From: Pseudomonadota bacterium | GTDB lineage: Bacteria > Pseudomonadota > Gammaproteobacteria > UBA5335 | NCBI GenBank assembly: GCA_002862435.1 | Contig: PKDC01000010.1 | Span: 1-33,584, forward strand | Length of the DNA stretch: 33,584 bases | Reading direction: 5' to 3' | Shown: one piece after another, positions 17,152-24,297 of the stretch | How positions within the stretch are numbered: the first letter of the stretch is position 1 | Layout: every line of letters starts with the position of its first letter | Translations under genes and position numbers: made by a program | The notes under the pieces: generated by a model | What the model was told of the DNA's origin: nothing | What the model saw: the letters and a program-made list of their open reading frames with translations, nothing else | Databases searched by the model: none

Positions 17152-17592
17152 ATGAAACCCATCGATACTGCGCGTGGACTGGCCCTGCTCTTGGGCCTTG
17201 CCTTCGCGGCCTCCAGCCTCGCCAGCCCGCCTTCCATAACGGTCTACAAGGACCCGCGTTGTGGCTGCTGCGCGGCGTGGGCGCGATACTTGACCCAGGC
17301 CGGCTTTACTGTCACCACGCATGATGTGTCCGATATGCCCGATCGCAAGCGGGCGATGGGTGTTCCTGCGCAGTTGAATTCCTGCCATACCGCGCAGGTG
17401 GGGCCTTATGTGGTAGAAGGTCATGTTCCGGCCGCTGCCATCGAACGCCTGCTGCGTGAACAGCCCAAGGCGATTGGCATCGCCGTTGCGGGCATGCCGA
17501 TGGGTTCGCCGGGCATGGAGGGGCCAAACCCGCAACCCTACGAAGTGAAGCTGTTCGATGCACACGGCGAGCAGGTTTTCGAGCGCTATTGA
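17152..17592 (+). CDS. DUF411 family periplasmic metal-binding protein
   Basis: A 146-residue protein with a Sec signal peptide: hydrophobic LALLLGLAFAASSLAS at about 10-25, cleavage predicted near residue 25. The mature protein has the thioredoxin-like opening ITVYKDPRCGCCAAW with C37, C39 and C40, then SCHTAQVGPYVVEGHVPA and GIAVAGMPMGSPGMEG, which define DUF411. Members occur in copper- and silver-handling loci and the Cys, His and Met-rich motifs suggest a copper role, but no copper gene is nearby. AGGAGG at 17138-17143 is eight bases before the ATG. It appears to be a single-gene unit before the SRP RNA. Confidence 0.88.
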   Translation: MKPIDTARGLALLLGLAFAASSLASPPSITVYKDPRCGCCAAWARYLTQAGFTVTTHDVSDMPDRKRAMGVPAQLNSCHTAQVGPYVVEGHVPAAAIERLLREQPKAIGIAVAGMPMGSPGMEGPNPQPYEVKLFDAHGEQVFERY

Positions 17593-17599
17593 GGGTGGC

Positions 17600-17627
17600 T
17601 TGCCGGCTGGGCGTTCGCTGCTATAAT
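17600..17627 (+). promoter_or_regulatory. Strong sigma-70 promoter of the SRP RNA gene
   Basis: TTGCCG at 17600-17605 and a perfect TATAAT at 17622-17627 are 16 bases apart. The start of transcription is expected near 17634, about 40 bases before the mature RNA. It begins eight bases after the DUF411 stop. This is the best promoter match in the window, as expected for a stable RNA. Confidence 0.8.
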
Positions 17628-17641
17628 CCGGGCCTCTCGAG

Positions 17642-17663
17642 ACGGGCGCCTCATGCCCGTTTT
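17642..17663 (+). terminator. Terminator-like hairpin in the SRP RNA leader
   Basis: ACGGGC and GCCCGT pair around a seven-base loop and are followed directly by TTT, making four T with the last stem base. It lies 50 bases after DUF411 but downstream of the ffs promoter, so it could end DUF411 transcription, attenuate ffs, or mark the 5' part removed during maturation. Confidence 0.4.
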
Positions 17664-17674
17664 CGACCGTTTAT

Positions 17675-17790
17675 GGTGGCCCCGGTTGGTCCCTTCGCGA
17701 CGATACATTGTGAACCCCGTGAGACCCGGAAGGGAGCAGCGGCAGCAGTGGACTCGAGCGCCGGAGTGTGGCTGGCCGGGGCCGCCACCC
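17675..17790 (+). ncRNA. ffs: Signal recognition particle RNA, small (4.5S) type
   Basis: The RNA partner of Ffh in co-translational membrane targeting. The apical hairpin is unmistakable: GACCC, a GGAA tetraloop at 17728-17731, then GGGAGCAGC, the Ffh-binding symmetric loop. The ends pair: GGTGG at 17675-17679 with CCACC at 17785-17789, then CCCCGG with CCGGGG, as in the long hairpin of E. coli 4.5S RNA. Size of about 115 nucleotides is normal for the small bacterial form without an Alu domain. Five T follow at 17805-17809. The order ffs then dnaX is seen in other proteobacteria. End points are estimated from pairing. Confidence 0.93.
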
Positions 17791-17833
17791 GTTTGGGGCT
17801 TGCCTTTTTGAATCCGCCGGCATGGGAAGGTCG

Positions 17834-19582
17834 ATGAGCTACACCGTACTGGCCCGCAAATGGCGTCCCCATGGCTTCCAGGAACTGGTCGGGCAGGAGC
17901 ACGTGGTGCGGGCGCTGTCCAATGCCCTCACCCAGCAGCGCCTGCACCACGCCTATCTGTTTACCGGCACGCGCGGCGTGGGCAAGACCACGCTCGCCCG
18001 CATCCTGGCCAAGTGCCTGAATTGCAATGAGGGAATCACGGCGGCACCCTGCGGCCGCTGCGACGCCTGCCAAGAAATCGATCAGGGCCGGTTCATGGAC
18101 CTGATCGAGGTGGACGCGGCCTCGCGCACCAAGGTGGACGACACTCGCAGCCTGCTGGACAACGCCCAGTACGCCCCCGGCAAGGGACGCTTCAAGATCT
18201 ACCTGATCGACGAAGTGCACATGCTTTCAACTCATTCTTTCAACGCCTTGCTCAAGACGCTGGAAGAGCCGCCCGAGCATGTGAAATTCCTGCTGGCCAC
18301 CACCGACCCGCAGAAGCTGCCGGTGACGGTGTTGTCGCGCTGCCTGCAGTTCAACCTGCATCGCCTGGGCGCCGATCGCATTGCCGCCCACCTGGCGCAC
18401 ATTCTGGAATCCGAGGGTATCGCGTCTGACCCACCCGCGCTCCGCGCCCTGGCGCGGGCCGCCGATGGCAGCGTGCGCGACGCACTGAGCCTGCTCGATC
18501 AGGCCATTGCCTATGCCGGCGGTCGACTCACCACGGGGGATGTGGATGCCATGCTGGGCACCGTCAACCGCCTGCAGGTGGATGATTTGCTGGCGGCGCT
18601 GGCGGCCGGAGATGCCGACGCCGTCTGGCAGGTGCTCACGGCCTGGCGGCAACGCAGTCCGGATTACAGCGGCTTGCTCGATGCCCTGGCCCTGCGTCTG
18701 CAGGCCATCGCCTTCCAGCAGACCTTTGGCCATCTGACCGAGGACGAGGAGCAGATCGAGACGAGCTTGCTGGACGCGCTTTCCCCCGCCGCTTTGCAGG
18801 TGTACTACCAGATTTGTCTGTTGGGCAAGCGTGACCTGTACCTGGCGCCGGACCCGGCGAGTGGCTTTGAGATGGTGGTGTTGCGGTTGCACGCGTTTCG
18901 TCCACAATCACCAAGGGGTACGGAATCTCTGGCCGCCCCCGATAGAGTGTCCGCCGGACCAGCACCCGAAACCGGCAAGCCACGGGCCGTTCGCGCAGCC
19001 ACCTTGTCCACGACACCTCCACAGGCGGAGCCTCCAGTGTCCCGGCCAGCGCATGAGGAGGAGGCGATCATCCAGGCCGTGACGGCCACGCCCACAGCGG
19101 ACGGGTTCTCCGCGTCCAAGCCTTTGGTTGCGGCGCCCCTCGCGGCCGTGCCCGAACGCCCTGCCGGAGGGTCAGAGGTGCGGGATGACTGGGACGATCT
19201 GGTCTCCCGTCTCGGGCTGCGCGGCGGGCCATTTGAGCTCGCGCGGCATTGTGCCTTGAAATCCCGCGACGATGGCCGCATGGTGCTGGAACTGCCCCGG
19301 CAGCAGCATTCCTTGCGGCGGCCGGCAGCGGAGCAGAGTTTGCTGCGTGCCCTGCGCGAGTATCTGCGGCAACCGGAACTGGTGCTGCGGATCGAGGAAA
19401 TCGAGCAGACTGCACAGCCGACACCAGCCCAACGCCAGGACGAGGATCGCGCGCGGATCCAGGACCAGGCGGAGGCGGCGATCCGCGAGGATGGGATGGT
19501 GCAACTGATGCAGGCGCGGCTCGATGCGCGGCTGCAAAGTGTGCGGCCCTTGGGCGCGGCGACCCTCAACGATGGAGAGTGA
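17834..19582 (+). CDS. dnaX: DNA polymerase III subunit gamma/tau
   Basis: The clamp-loader ATPase and replisome organiser, 582 residues. The start MSYTVLARKWRP at 17834 is the family start; an upstream in-frame extension would lie in the SRP RNA. Walker A is GTRGVGKT at 45-52, the zinc ligands are C64, C73, C76 and C79 (same numbers as E. coli), Walker B is IYLIDEVHML and the sensor region is LLATTDPQKLPVTVLSRC. A variable Pro/Ala linker (about 360-450) leads to a tau-like C-terminal domain that binds the polymerase alpha subunit. I see no A6G-type slippery site for making gamma. It is followed directly by ybaB. Confidence 0.96.
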   Translation: MSYTVLARKWRPHGFQELVGQEHVVRALSNALTQQRLHHAYLFTGTRGVGKTTLARILAKCLNCNEGITAAPCGRCDACQEIDQGRFMDLIEVDAASRTKVDDTRSLLDNAQYAPGKGRFKIYLIDEVHMLSTHSFNALLKTLEEPPEHVKFLLATTDPQKLPVTVLSRCLQFNLHRLGADRIAAHLAHILESEGIASDPPALRALARAADGSVRDALSLLDQAIAYAGGRLTTGDVDAMLGTVNRLQVDDLLAALAAGDADAVWQVLTAWRQRSPDYSGLLDALALRLQAIAFQQTFGHLTEDEEQIETSLLDALSPAALQVYYQICLLGKRDLYLAPDPASGFEMVVLRLHAFRPQSPRGTESLAAPDRVSAGPAPETGKPRAVRAATLSTTPPQAEPPVSRPAHEEEAIIQAVTATPTADGFSASKPLVAAPLAAVPERPAGGSEVRDDWDDLVSRLGLRGGPFELARHCALKSRDDGRMVLELPRQQHSLRRPAAEQSLLRALREYLRQPELVLRIEEIEQTAQPTPAQRQDEDRARIQDQAEAAIREDGMVQLMQARLDARLQSVRPLGAATLNDGE

Positions 19583-19588
19583 ATGATC

Positions 19589-19906
19589 ATGGCAGGACCT
19601 TTGGACAAGCTGTTCGACCAGGCGCGGCGCATGGGCGAGGATGTGCAGCGCGCGGCCCAGGATCTGGCAAAAGTGGAAGTCACCGGTGAGGCGGGGGCCG
19701 GCATGGTGCAGGTGACGCTCAACGGCCGTCGGGAGGTGCGCAAGGTTCAGATCGATCCGCAATTGCTCAGCGACCGGGCCTTGCTGGAGGATCTGACCGC
19801 CGGGGCCATGAACGACGCCCTGCGCAAGCTGGAGAAAACCTTGGGCCAGAAGGTCAGCGGTCTGACCGGCGGGATCAAGATGCCCGGCGGTTTTCCGGGT
19901 TTCTGA
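19589..19906 (+). CDS. ybaB: YbaB/EbfC family nucleoid-associated protein
   Basis: A 105-residue DNA-binding protein of the YbaB/EbfC family, which forms tweezers-like dimers on DNA. The [11 protein letters not shown] opening helix, the central [16 protein letters not shown] strand region and the glycine-rich end [12 protein letters not shown] are characteristic. An ATG at 19583 abuts the dnaX stop and a second at 19589 is better spaced from GGAGAG (19574-19579), so I use the second. The location between dnaX and recR is conserved across bacteria. Confidence 0.95.
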   Translation: MAGPLDKLFDQARRMGEDVQRAAQDLAKVEVTGEAGAGMVQVTLNGRREVRKVQIDPQLLSDRALLEDLTAGAMNDALRKLEKTLGQKVSGLTGGIKMPGGFPGF

Positions 19907-19908
19907 GC

Positions 19909-20547
19909 ATGTCGCTGTTCGCGCCACCGCTGGCCCGGTTGATCGAAGCCTTGCGCCTGTTGCCCGGCGTGGGGCCCAAGTCCGCCCAGCGCATGGCCTT
20001 CCACCTGCTGGAAAAAGACCGTGATGGCGCGCTGGTGTTGGCCGGCGCCCTGCGCGATGCGTTGGAAATCCTGCGCCATTGCCGGGATTGCCGCATGTAC
20101 TGCGAAGGCGAGCTTTGTCTGATTTGTCAGTCGAGTCATCGGGATGACGGCCTGCTGTGCGTCGTTGAAACCCCGGCCGATGTGGTGGCCATCGAGAACG
20201 CGGGGTTCTACCGCGGCAAATATTTCATCCTCATGGGTCATCTGTCTCCCCTCGACGGCATCGGTCCCGAGGAACTTGGACTGGACCGTTTTCCCGAACG
20301 GTTGGCGCAGGGCGTGCGCGAGGTGATCCTCGCCACCAATCCGACGGTGGAAGGGGAGGCAACCGCCCATTTTCTCGCGACCCTGGCGGAGCGGGCGGGG
20401 GTGCGGGCGAGCCGCATCGCTCACGGGGTGCCGATGGGTGGCGAATTGACTTATGTCGACAGCGGTACCTTGTCCCACGCCTTCAGCGGCCGCCATCGGG
20501 TGGCGCACAGTGGCGATGTGTCCGACTCGACGACCGAAACGCTTTAA
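19909..20547 (+). CDS. recR: Recombination protein RecR
   Basis: RecR works with RecO and RecF to load RecA on single-strand gaps. The 212-residue product contains the N-terminal helix-hairpin-helix [17 protein letters not shown] (18-34), a zinc finger of C58, C61, C70 and C73, then a Toprim domain starting at [15 protein letters not shown] and the C-terminal [11 protein letters not shown] and [16 protein letters not shown]. All conserved features are present. It starts three bases after the ybaB stop, so the three genes form one unit. The last ten residues are a short polar tail. Confidence 0.97.
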   Translation: MSLFAPPLARLIEALRLLPGVGPKSAQRMAFHLLEKDRDGALVLAGALRDALEILRHCRDCRMYCEGELCLICQSSHRDDGLLCVVETPADVVAIENAGFYRGKYFILMGHLSPLDGIGPEELGLDRFPERLAQGVREVILATNPTVEGEATAHFLATLAERAGVRASRIAHGVPMGGELTYVDSGTLSHAFSGRHRVAHSGDVSDSTTETL

Positions 20548-20577
20548 AGGTTCGACGGCTGCGAAGGAGTAAGCCCC

Positions 20578-20922
20578 ATGGCCGAATGCATTTTCTGTCG
20601 CATCGTCAAAGGCGAATTGCCGGCCCAAGTGATTCATGAAACGCCGTCCGTGATCGCCTTTCGCGACCTGCATGCCCAGGCGCCGACCCATGCATTGGTG
20701 ATTCCCCGGCGCCATATCGCCACCCTCAACGACCTCACGCCCGAGGACGCCCCGCTGATTGGCGACATGATGCTCGCTGCTCAGGCCGTGGCGCGGCAGG
20801 AAGGCATCGCCGAGCGCGGTTATCGAACCATCATGAACTGCAATCTGGCTGGCGGGCAGACGGTGTATCACATCCACCTGCATGTGCTGGGCGGCCGCCA
20901 GATGACCTGGCCGCCGGGTTAG
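20578..20922 (+). CDS. hinT: HIT family protein HinT (purine nucleoside phosphoramidase)
   Basis: A 114-residue histidine-triad hydrolase. The catalytic motif is H98-I-H100-L-H102-V, preceded by the typical MAECIFCRIVKGELPA start and PTHALVIPRRHI. HinT proteins cleave AMP from phosphoramidates and aminoacyl-adenylates. AAGGAG at 20564-20569 is eight bases before the ATG. The ending GGRQMTWPPG is the usual proteobacterial HinT C-terminus. It lies 30 bases after recR and may be co-transcribed with it. A gap of 303 bases follows. Confidence 0.95.
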   Translation: MAECIFCRIVKGELPAQVIHETPSVIAFRDLHAQAPTHALVIPRRHIATLNDLTPEDAPLIGDMMLAAQAVARQEGIAERGYRTIMNCNLAGGQTVYHIHLHVLGGRQMTWPPG

Positions 20923-21225
20923 CACGGCATGCCGGCAGAGTCCCATACAGGGTTCGGCAAGCGCGCCCCCGAGGGCAGGCATCCATGATCGTTCATCGGG
21001 TCCACAGGCCACAAACCTCACGCCGGCTCCGCCGCGGAGCGCCGATGCGAGCGATCCACCGCACGACAACATGGCCCCTGGCTGTGCTGCATCCACCGTA
21101 TTGGGCCGGCCGCAGCGCCGCAATCGCTGTCCACGGGCTATTTCGAGGCGCTTGCGCGCTGATGTGCCGACTTTGACGATGAGTTGGAAACAGCGTTTTC
21201 ACCACGATCTCTCCATAGGGCCTAG
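20923..21225. other. Intergenic stretch without a recognisable gene
   Basis: The 303 bases between hinT and nudL hold only short frames without ribosome-binding sites (the longest, on the + strand at 20985-21176, encodes 63 residues of unfamiliar, Arg- and His-rich sequence). One compact hairpin, GCTCCG-CCG-CGGAGC, occurs near 21029-21043. A TTGACG at about 21173 is a possible -35 box, but no good -10 follows at the right distance. I see nothing else. Confidence 0.5.
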
Positions 21226-21879
21226 ATGAGCGAGGATATTCTGGACCGCATCGTGCGCCAGCTTGGCGGGACGGCGCCTGCGCCTCACCCGGGATCCCTG
21301 CGTGATTTTCCCGGTCGGCTCAATCTGCCGCTGGATCTGCTGCCGATGCCCTTGGATCGCTTGCGTCCGGCGTCGGTGTTGATCCCCATCGTGCGCGATC
21401 CGGCGGGACCCCAGGTGTTGCTGACCCAGCGCACCGCCCATTTGCGCAACCATGGCGGGCAGATCAGTTTTCCGGGCGGGGGCGCTGAACCGATGGATGT
21501 CGATGCGGCCCAGACGGCGCTCCGGGAAAGCCAGGAGGAGCTGGGCCTGCCGCCGGATCAGGTCCGGGTGGTGGGTTATCTGGATCCCCACGTCACTGTG
21601 AGCGGGTTTTGTGTCACGCCCGTGGTGGGTTTCCTGCCCGCCGATCTCATCTTGCAGCCTGATCCACGGGAGGTGTCCGAGGTTTTCCAGGTGCCCTTGG
21701 CGTTCCTGATGGATCCGGCGAACCACCAGCGGCGGGTGGCCCAGGTGCAGGGTCGGGAACTGGTCTATCACGCCATTCTCTACGGACCGTGGAACATCTG
21801 GGGCGCCACGGCGGCGATGATCGTCAATCTGCTGGACAAGCTCGCTCCAGCCTTGCCCGAGGTGGCTGATGATGAATGA
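21226..21879 (+). CDS. nudL: CoA pyrophosphatase, Nudix hydrolase NudL
   Basis: A 217-residue Nudix hydrolase of the CoA-diphosphatase subgroup, which splits coenzyme A into 3',5'-ADP and phosphopantetheine. The subgroup signature is LLTQRTAHLRNHGGQISFPGGG, with FPGGG at 82-86, followed by the Nudix core ALRESQEELGL carrying the metal-binding Glu residues. The C-terminal YGPWNIWGATAAMI is also typical (WGxTA). The Shine-Dalgarno is weak (GGG five bases from the ATG). Its last 11 bases overlap mazG, so the two housecleaning pyrophosphatases are translated together. Confidence 0.93.
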   Translation: MSEDILDRIVRQLGGTAPAPHPGSLRDFPGRLNLPLDLLPMPLDRLRPASVLIPIVRDPAGPQVLLTQRTAHLRNHGGQISFPGGGAEPMDVDAAQTALRESQEELGLPPDQVRVVGYLDPHVTVSGFCVTPVVGFLPADLILQPDPREVSEVFQVPLAFLMDPANHQRRVAQVQGRELVYHAILYGPWNIWGATAAMIVNLLDKLAPALPEVADDE

Positions 21880-22666
21880 ACTGTTGCGGGTGATGGCGCG
21901 ACTGCGCGACCCGGAAACGGGCTGCCCGTGGGATCGGGCCCAGGACTCCCGCTCGCTGATTCCCTATCTGCTGGAAGAAAGCTACGAGGTCGTGGAGGTC
22001 CTGGAGCAGAAGGCGATTGATCCCGCTGCATTGCGGGATGAACTGGGGGATTTGCTGTTCCAGGTGGTGTTTCATAGCCGGGTCGCGGAAGAGCAAGCTT
22101 GGTTCGATTTTTCCGCGGTGGCGGCGGGCATTACGGAAAAGCTGGTCCGGCGCCACCCGCACGTGTTCGAGGATACTGGCCTGGGGCATGATCCGGCGCG
22201 CTGGGATGCCATCAAGGCCAGCGAGCGACAGGCGGCCGGAAAAGCCGCAGGCGTGCTGGCGGATGTGCCCGTTGCCCTGCCGGCGTTGGCCCGCGCGGAC
22301 AAGTTGGGGCGTCGCGCCGCACGGTTCGGGTTTGACTGGCGCGCGGCCGGGGATGTCCTGGCCAAGGTGCGGGAGGAACTGGCCGAAGTCGAGGACGCGC
22401 TGGTTGCGGGTGAGTCGGCGGCGCGAGTGGAAGAGGAACTGGGGGATGTGCTGTTTGCCGCGGCCCAGCTGGCCCGCTTCCTGGATCTGGATGCGGAAAC
22501 GGCGCTGCGCCGGGCCAATGCCAAATTCGTGAAGCGCTTCACCTGGGTGGAGCAGCAGTTGGCCGCTGACGGCTTGAAGCCGGGGCCCGATCATCTGGCG
22601 CGTATGGAAACACTGTGGGAACAGGCCAAGCGGGTGGAAATCGAAGAGGCTTCCGATGCCGGTTAA
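21869..22666 (+). CDS. mazG: Nucleoside triphosphate pyrophosphohydrolase MazG
   Basis: A 265-residue two-domain MazG, matching E. coli's 263. It hydrolyses NTPs and dNTPs to the monophosphates and can remove aberrant nucleotides. The first MazG domain has the opening LRDPETGCPWDRAQ, then LLEESYEVVEVLEQ and ELGDLLFQVVFHS, which hold the magnesium-binding acidic residues. The second domain repeats this with EELAEVEDAL and EEELGDVLFAAAQLARF. ATG codons at 21869 and 21872 are both usable with GAGG at 21859-21862. It overlaps nudL by 11 bases and the next gene also by 11. Confidence 0.95.
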   Translation: MMNELLRVMARLRDPETGCPWDRAQDSRSLIPYLLEESYEVVEVLEQKAIDPAALRDELGDLLFQVVFHSRVAEEQAWFDFSAVAAGITEKLVRRHPHVFEDTGLGHDPARWDAIKASERQAAGKAAGVLADVPVALPALARADKLGRRAARFGFDWRAAGDVLAKVREELAEVEDALVAGESAARVEEELGDVLFAAAQLARFLDLDAETALRRANAKFVKRFTWVEQQLAADGLKPGPDHLARMETLWEQAKRVEIEEASDAG

Positions 22667-23399
22667 ACCTTTCAGCATGAGGACTTGGCGGGAATGGCCC
22701 GGGTTTTGGAAACTCGCGGCAAGCGTGATGTTCGGACTGATGCTGAAGCCGGTCTGGGCGGAAGATCTGAACTACAACCTGGTGTCATTGGGCAGCGAGG
22801 CACGCGAGGAAGTCGCGAATGACTGGATGCACGCCGTGCTGGCGCTGGAGATTCAGGATCGCGATCCGGCGCGTCTCGGACAGGCTGTGAATCGCCAGGT
22901 CCAGCAGGCCTTGGCCAAGGCGCGTGCTTTTCCCGAGGTGCGTCTGCAAAGCCAGGGTTATCAAACTCTGCCGGAAAACGACGAGCGTGGACGTCTCACC
23001 GGTTGGCGTGCCGAAGCCCGGCTTTTGCTGGAAGGCGCGGATTTCGCCCGCCTGGGTGCGTTGATGGGAGAACTTCAGGCCAGTGGACTGGTGGTCCAGG
23101 GGATGGGCTTCGAAGTCTCGCCGAAGCGCCGCCTGGAGGTTGAGGATGTCTTGGTGAAAGAAGCCATCGCTGCCTTTCGCCATCGGGCGGAAATCACCCA
23201 GCAAGCCTTGGGGGCGGCACGCTTTCGGGTGGTCGATTTGCAGGTGGACGGCCTTTTCAATGCGACGCCGCGCATGGCATTGATGGAATCCCGCCAGATG
23301 GGCATGGCCAAGAGGGACGCGGTTCCGGTCGCCACCCAGGCCGGGGTCACGGAGCTGGTCATTCGGGTGAATGGCCGGGTCCAACTCGACGCGGACTGA
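22656..23399 (+). CDS. SIMPL (DUF541) domain periplasmic protein
   Basis: A 247-residue exported protein. A signal peptide covers about residues 19-35 (WKLAASVMFGLMLKPVWA), with cleavage likely before ED. The mature part matches the SIMPL/DUF541 family: repeated segments with VALEIQDRDPARLGQAVN-type helices and the end region AGVTELVIRVNGRVQL. Members include E. coli YggE, linked to oxidative stress but without known enzymatic activity. AGAGG at 22645-22649 is six bases before the ATG used, which overlaps mazG by 11 bases. The operon-like link to NudL and MazG is suggestive, though not proof of shared function. Confidence 0.82.
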   Translation: MPVKPFSMRTWREWPGFWKLAASVMFGLMLKPVWAEDLNYNLVSLGSEAREEVANDWMHAVLALEIQDRDPARLGQAVNRQVQQALAKARAFPEVRLQSQGYQTLPENDERGRLTGWRAEARLLLEGADFARLGALMGELQASGLVVQGMGFEVSPKRRLEVEDVLVKEAIAAFRHRAEITQQALGAARFRVVDLQVDGLFNATPRMALMESRQMGMAKRDAVPVATQAGVTELVIRVNGRVQLDAD

Positions 23400-23531
23400 T
23401 GCACACTGCCGCCGGGACGGACTCCCGAACGGCTTTCGGCGTGGGCAGTCCGATAATATCCGTGGTTTTTGGGCTCCGGACGCGGCTCGCCGGTCGATCG
23501 TCCAGTCATGTTTCCGTTCCTGATTGCCGTC

Positions 23532-23579
23532 AATGTCCGGCGTATCTTGTCTTGCCACCGGATGCACTCGCCGGACATT
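23532..23579. promoter_or_regulatory. Perfect 11-bp inverted repeat upstream of dps
   Basis: AATGTCCGGCG at 23532-23542 and its exact reverse complement at 23569-23579 flank 26 bases; the second arm ends 39 bases before the dps start codon. Pairing stops abruptly on both sides. It may be a double operator, or a leader hairpin with a large loop in the dps mRNA. The chance of eleven exact pairs this close is low, but role is inference. Confidence 0.6.
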
Positions 23580-23618
23580 CTTGAAAACTGCTTGATCCAT
23601 TCCAGAGGAGTTATCTGT

Positions 23619-24089
23619 ATGAAAATTGACATCGGTATCAAGGAAGCTGACCGCGCCCGGATCGCTGACGGGCTGTCCCGGCTGTTGGCGGACACCTACA
23701 CCCTGTATCTGAAAACACATTATTTCCACTGGAATGTCACCGGCCCCATGTTCCAGACCCTGCATCTGATGTTCGAAACCCAGTACACCGAACTGGCCCT
23801 GGCCGTCGATCAGATCGCTGAACGCATTCGCTCCCTTGGCTTCCCCGCACCGGGTACTTATGGGGCCTTTGCCAAGCTCAGCGCGATTCCCGAAACCGAA
23901 GGCGTTCCCAAGGCGCAGGACATGATCCGATTGTTGGTCGAAGGGCAGGAAACCGTGGTGCGGACCGCGCGCAGCCTGTACGCGGATGTTGAATCGGCTG
24001 CCGACGAAGCGACGGCCGATCTGCTGACCCAACGCATTCAACTGCATGAGAAAACCGCCTGGATGCTGCGCAGCCTGTTGGAGACCTGA
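23619..24089 (+). CDS. dps: Dps family DNA-binding ferritin-like protein
   Basis: A 156-residue mini-ferritin that forms 12-mers, oxidises iron(II) with peroxide and protects DNA. The inter-subunit ferroxidase residues H37, H49, D64 and E68 keep the exact spacing of E. coli H51, H63, D78 and E82, within [14 protein letters not shown] and DQIAERIR. It lacks the long Lys-rich N-terminal tail of E. coli Dps, so direct DNA binding may be weak. GAGGAG at 23605-23610 is eight bases before the ATG. An upstream in-frame extension to 23469 is not conserved and crosses the inverted repeat. It is monocistronic by spacing. Confidence 0.95.
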   Translation: MKIDIGIKEADRARIADGLSRLLADTYTLYLKTHYFHWNVTGPMFQTLHLMFETQYTELALAVDQIAERIRSLGFPAPGTYGAFAKLSAIPETEGVPKAQDMIRLLVEGQETVVRTARSLYADVESAADEATADLLTQRIQLHEKTAWMLRSLLET

Positions 24090-24297
24090 GCGGGACGCTA
24101 TCGTATCGGCGGGCATTTCTCCCGGCATGGGCGCCAGCGTGCCGCACCATCCCCTCAGGGGGAGAGGGCAGGTGGCTGTGAGTGAAGATTCACGCATCTG
24201 TCCTTGAGCTTTCATCAGCTCGTCACCAAGTGCATCCGATGATGGTTGGCGAAGTAATCCTTGATCGCACGCCTGATCCATCAAAGGGGGGTTGACC

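Noticed and set aside
20985..21176. Small 63-codon gene between hinT and nudL
   Set aside because: No ribosome-binding site and an Arg/His/Pro-rich product unlike any family I know; probably chance.
23469..23618. N-terminal extension of Dps by 50 residues
   Set aside because: The family start and a good GAGGAG site favour the ATG at 23619, and the extension crosses the inverted repeat.
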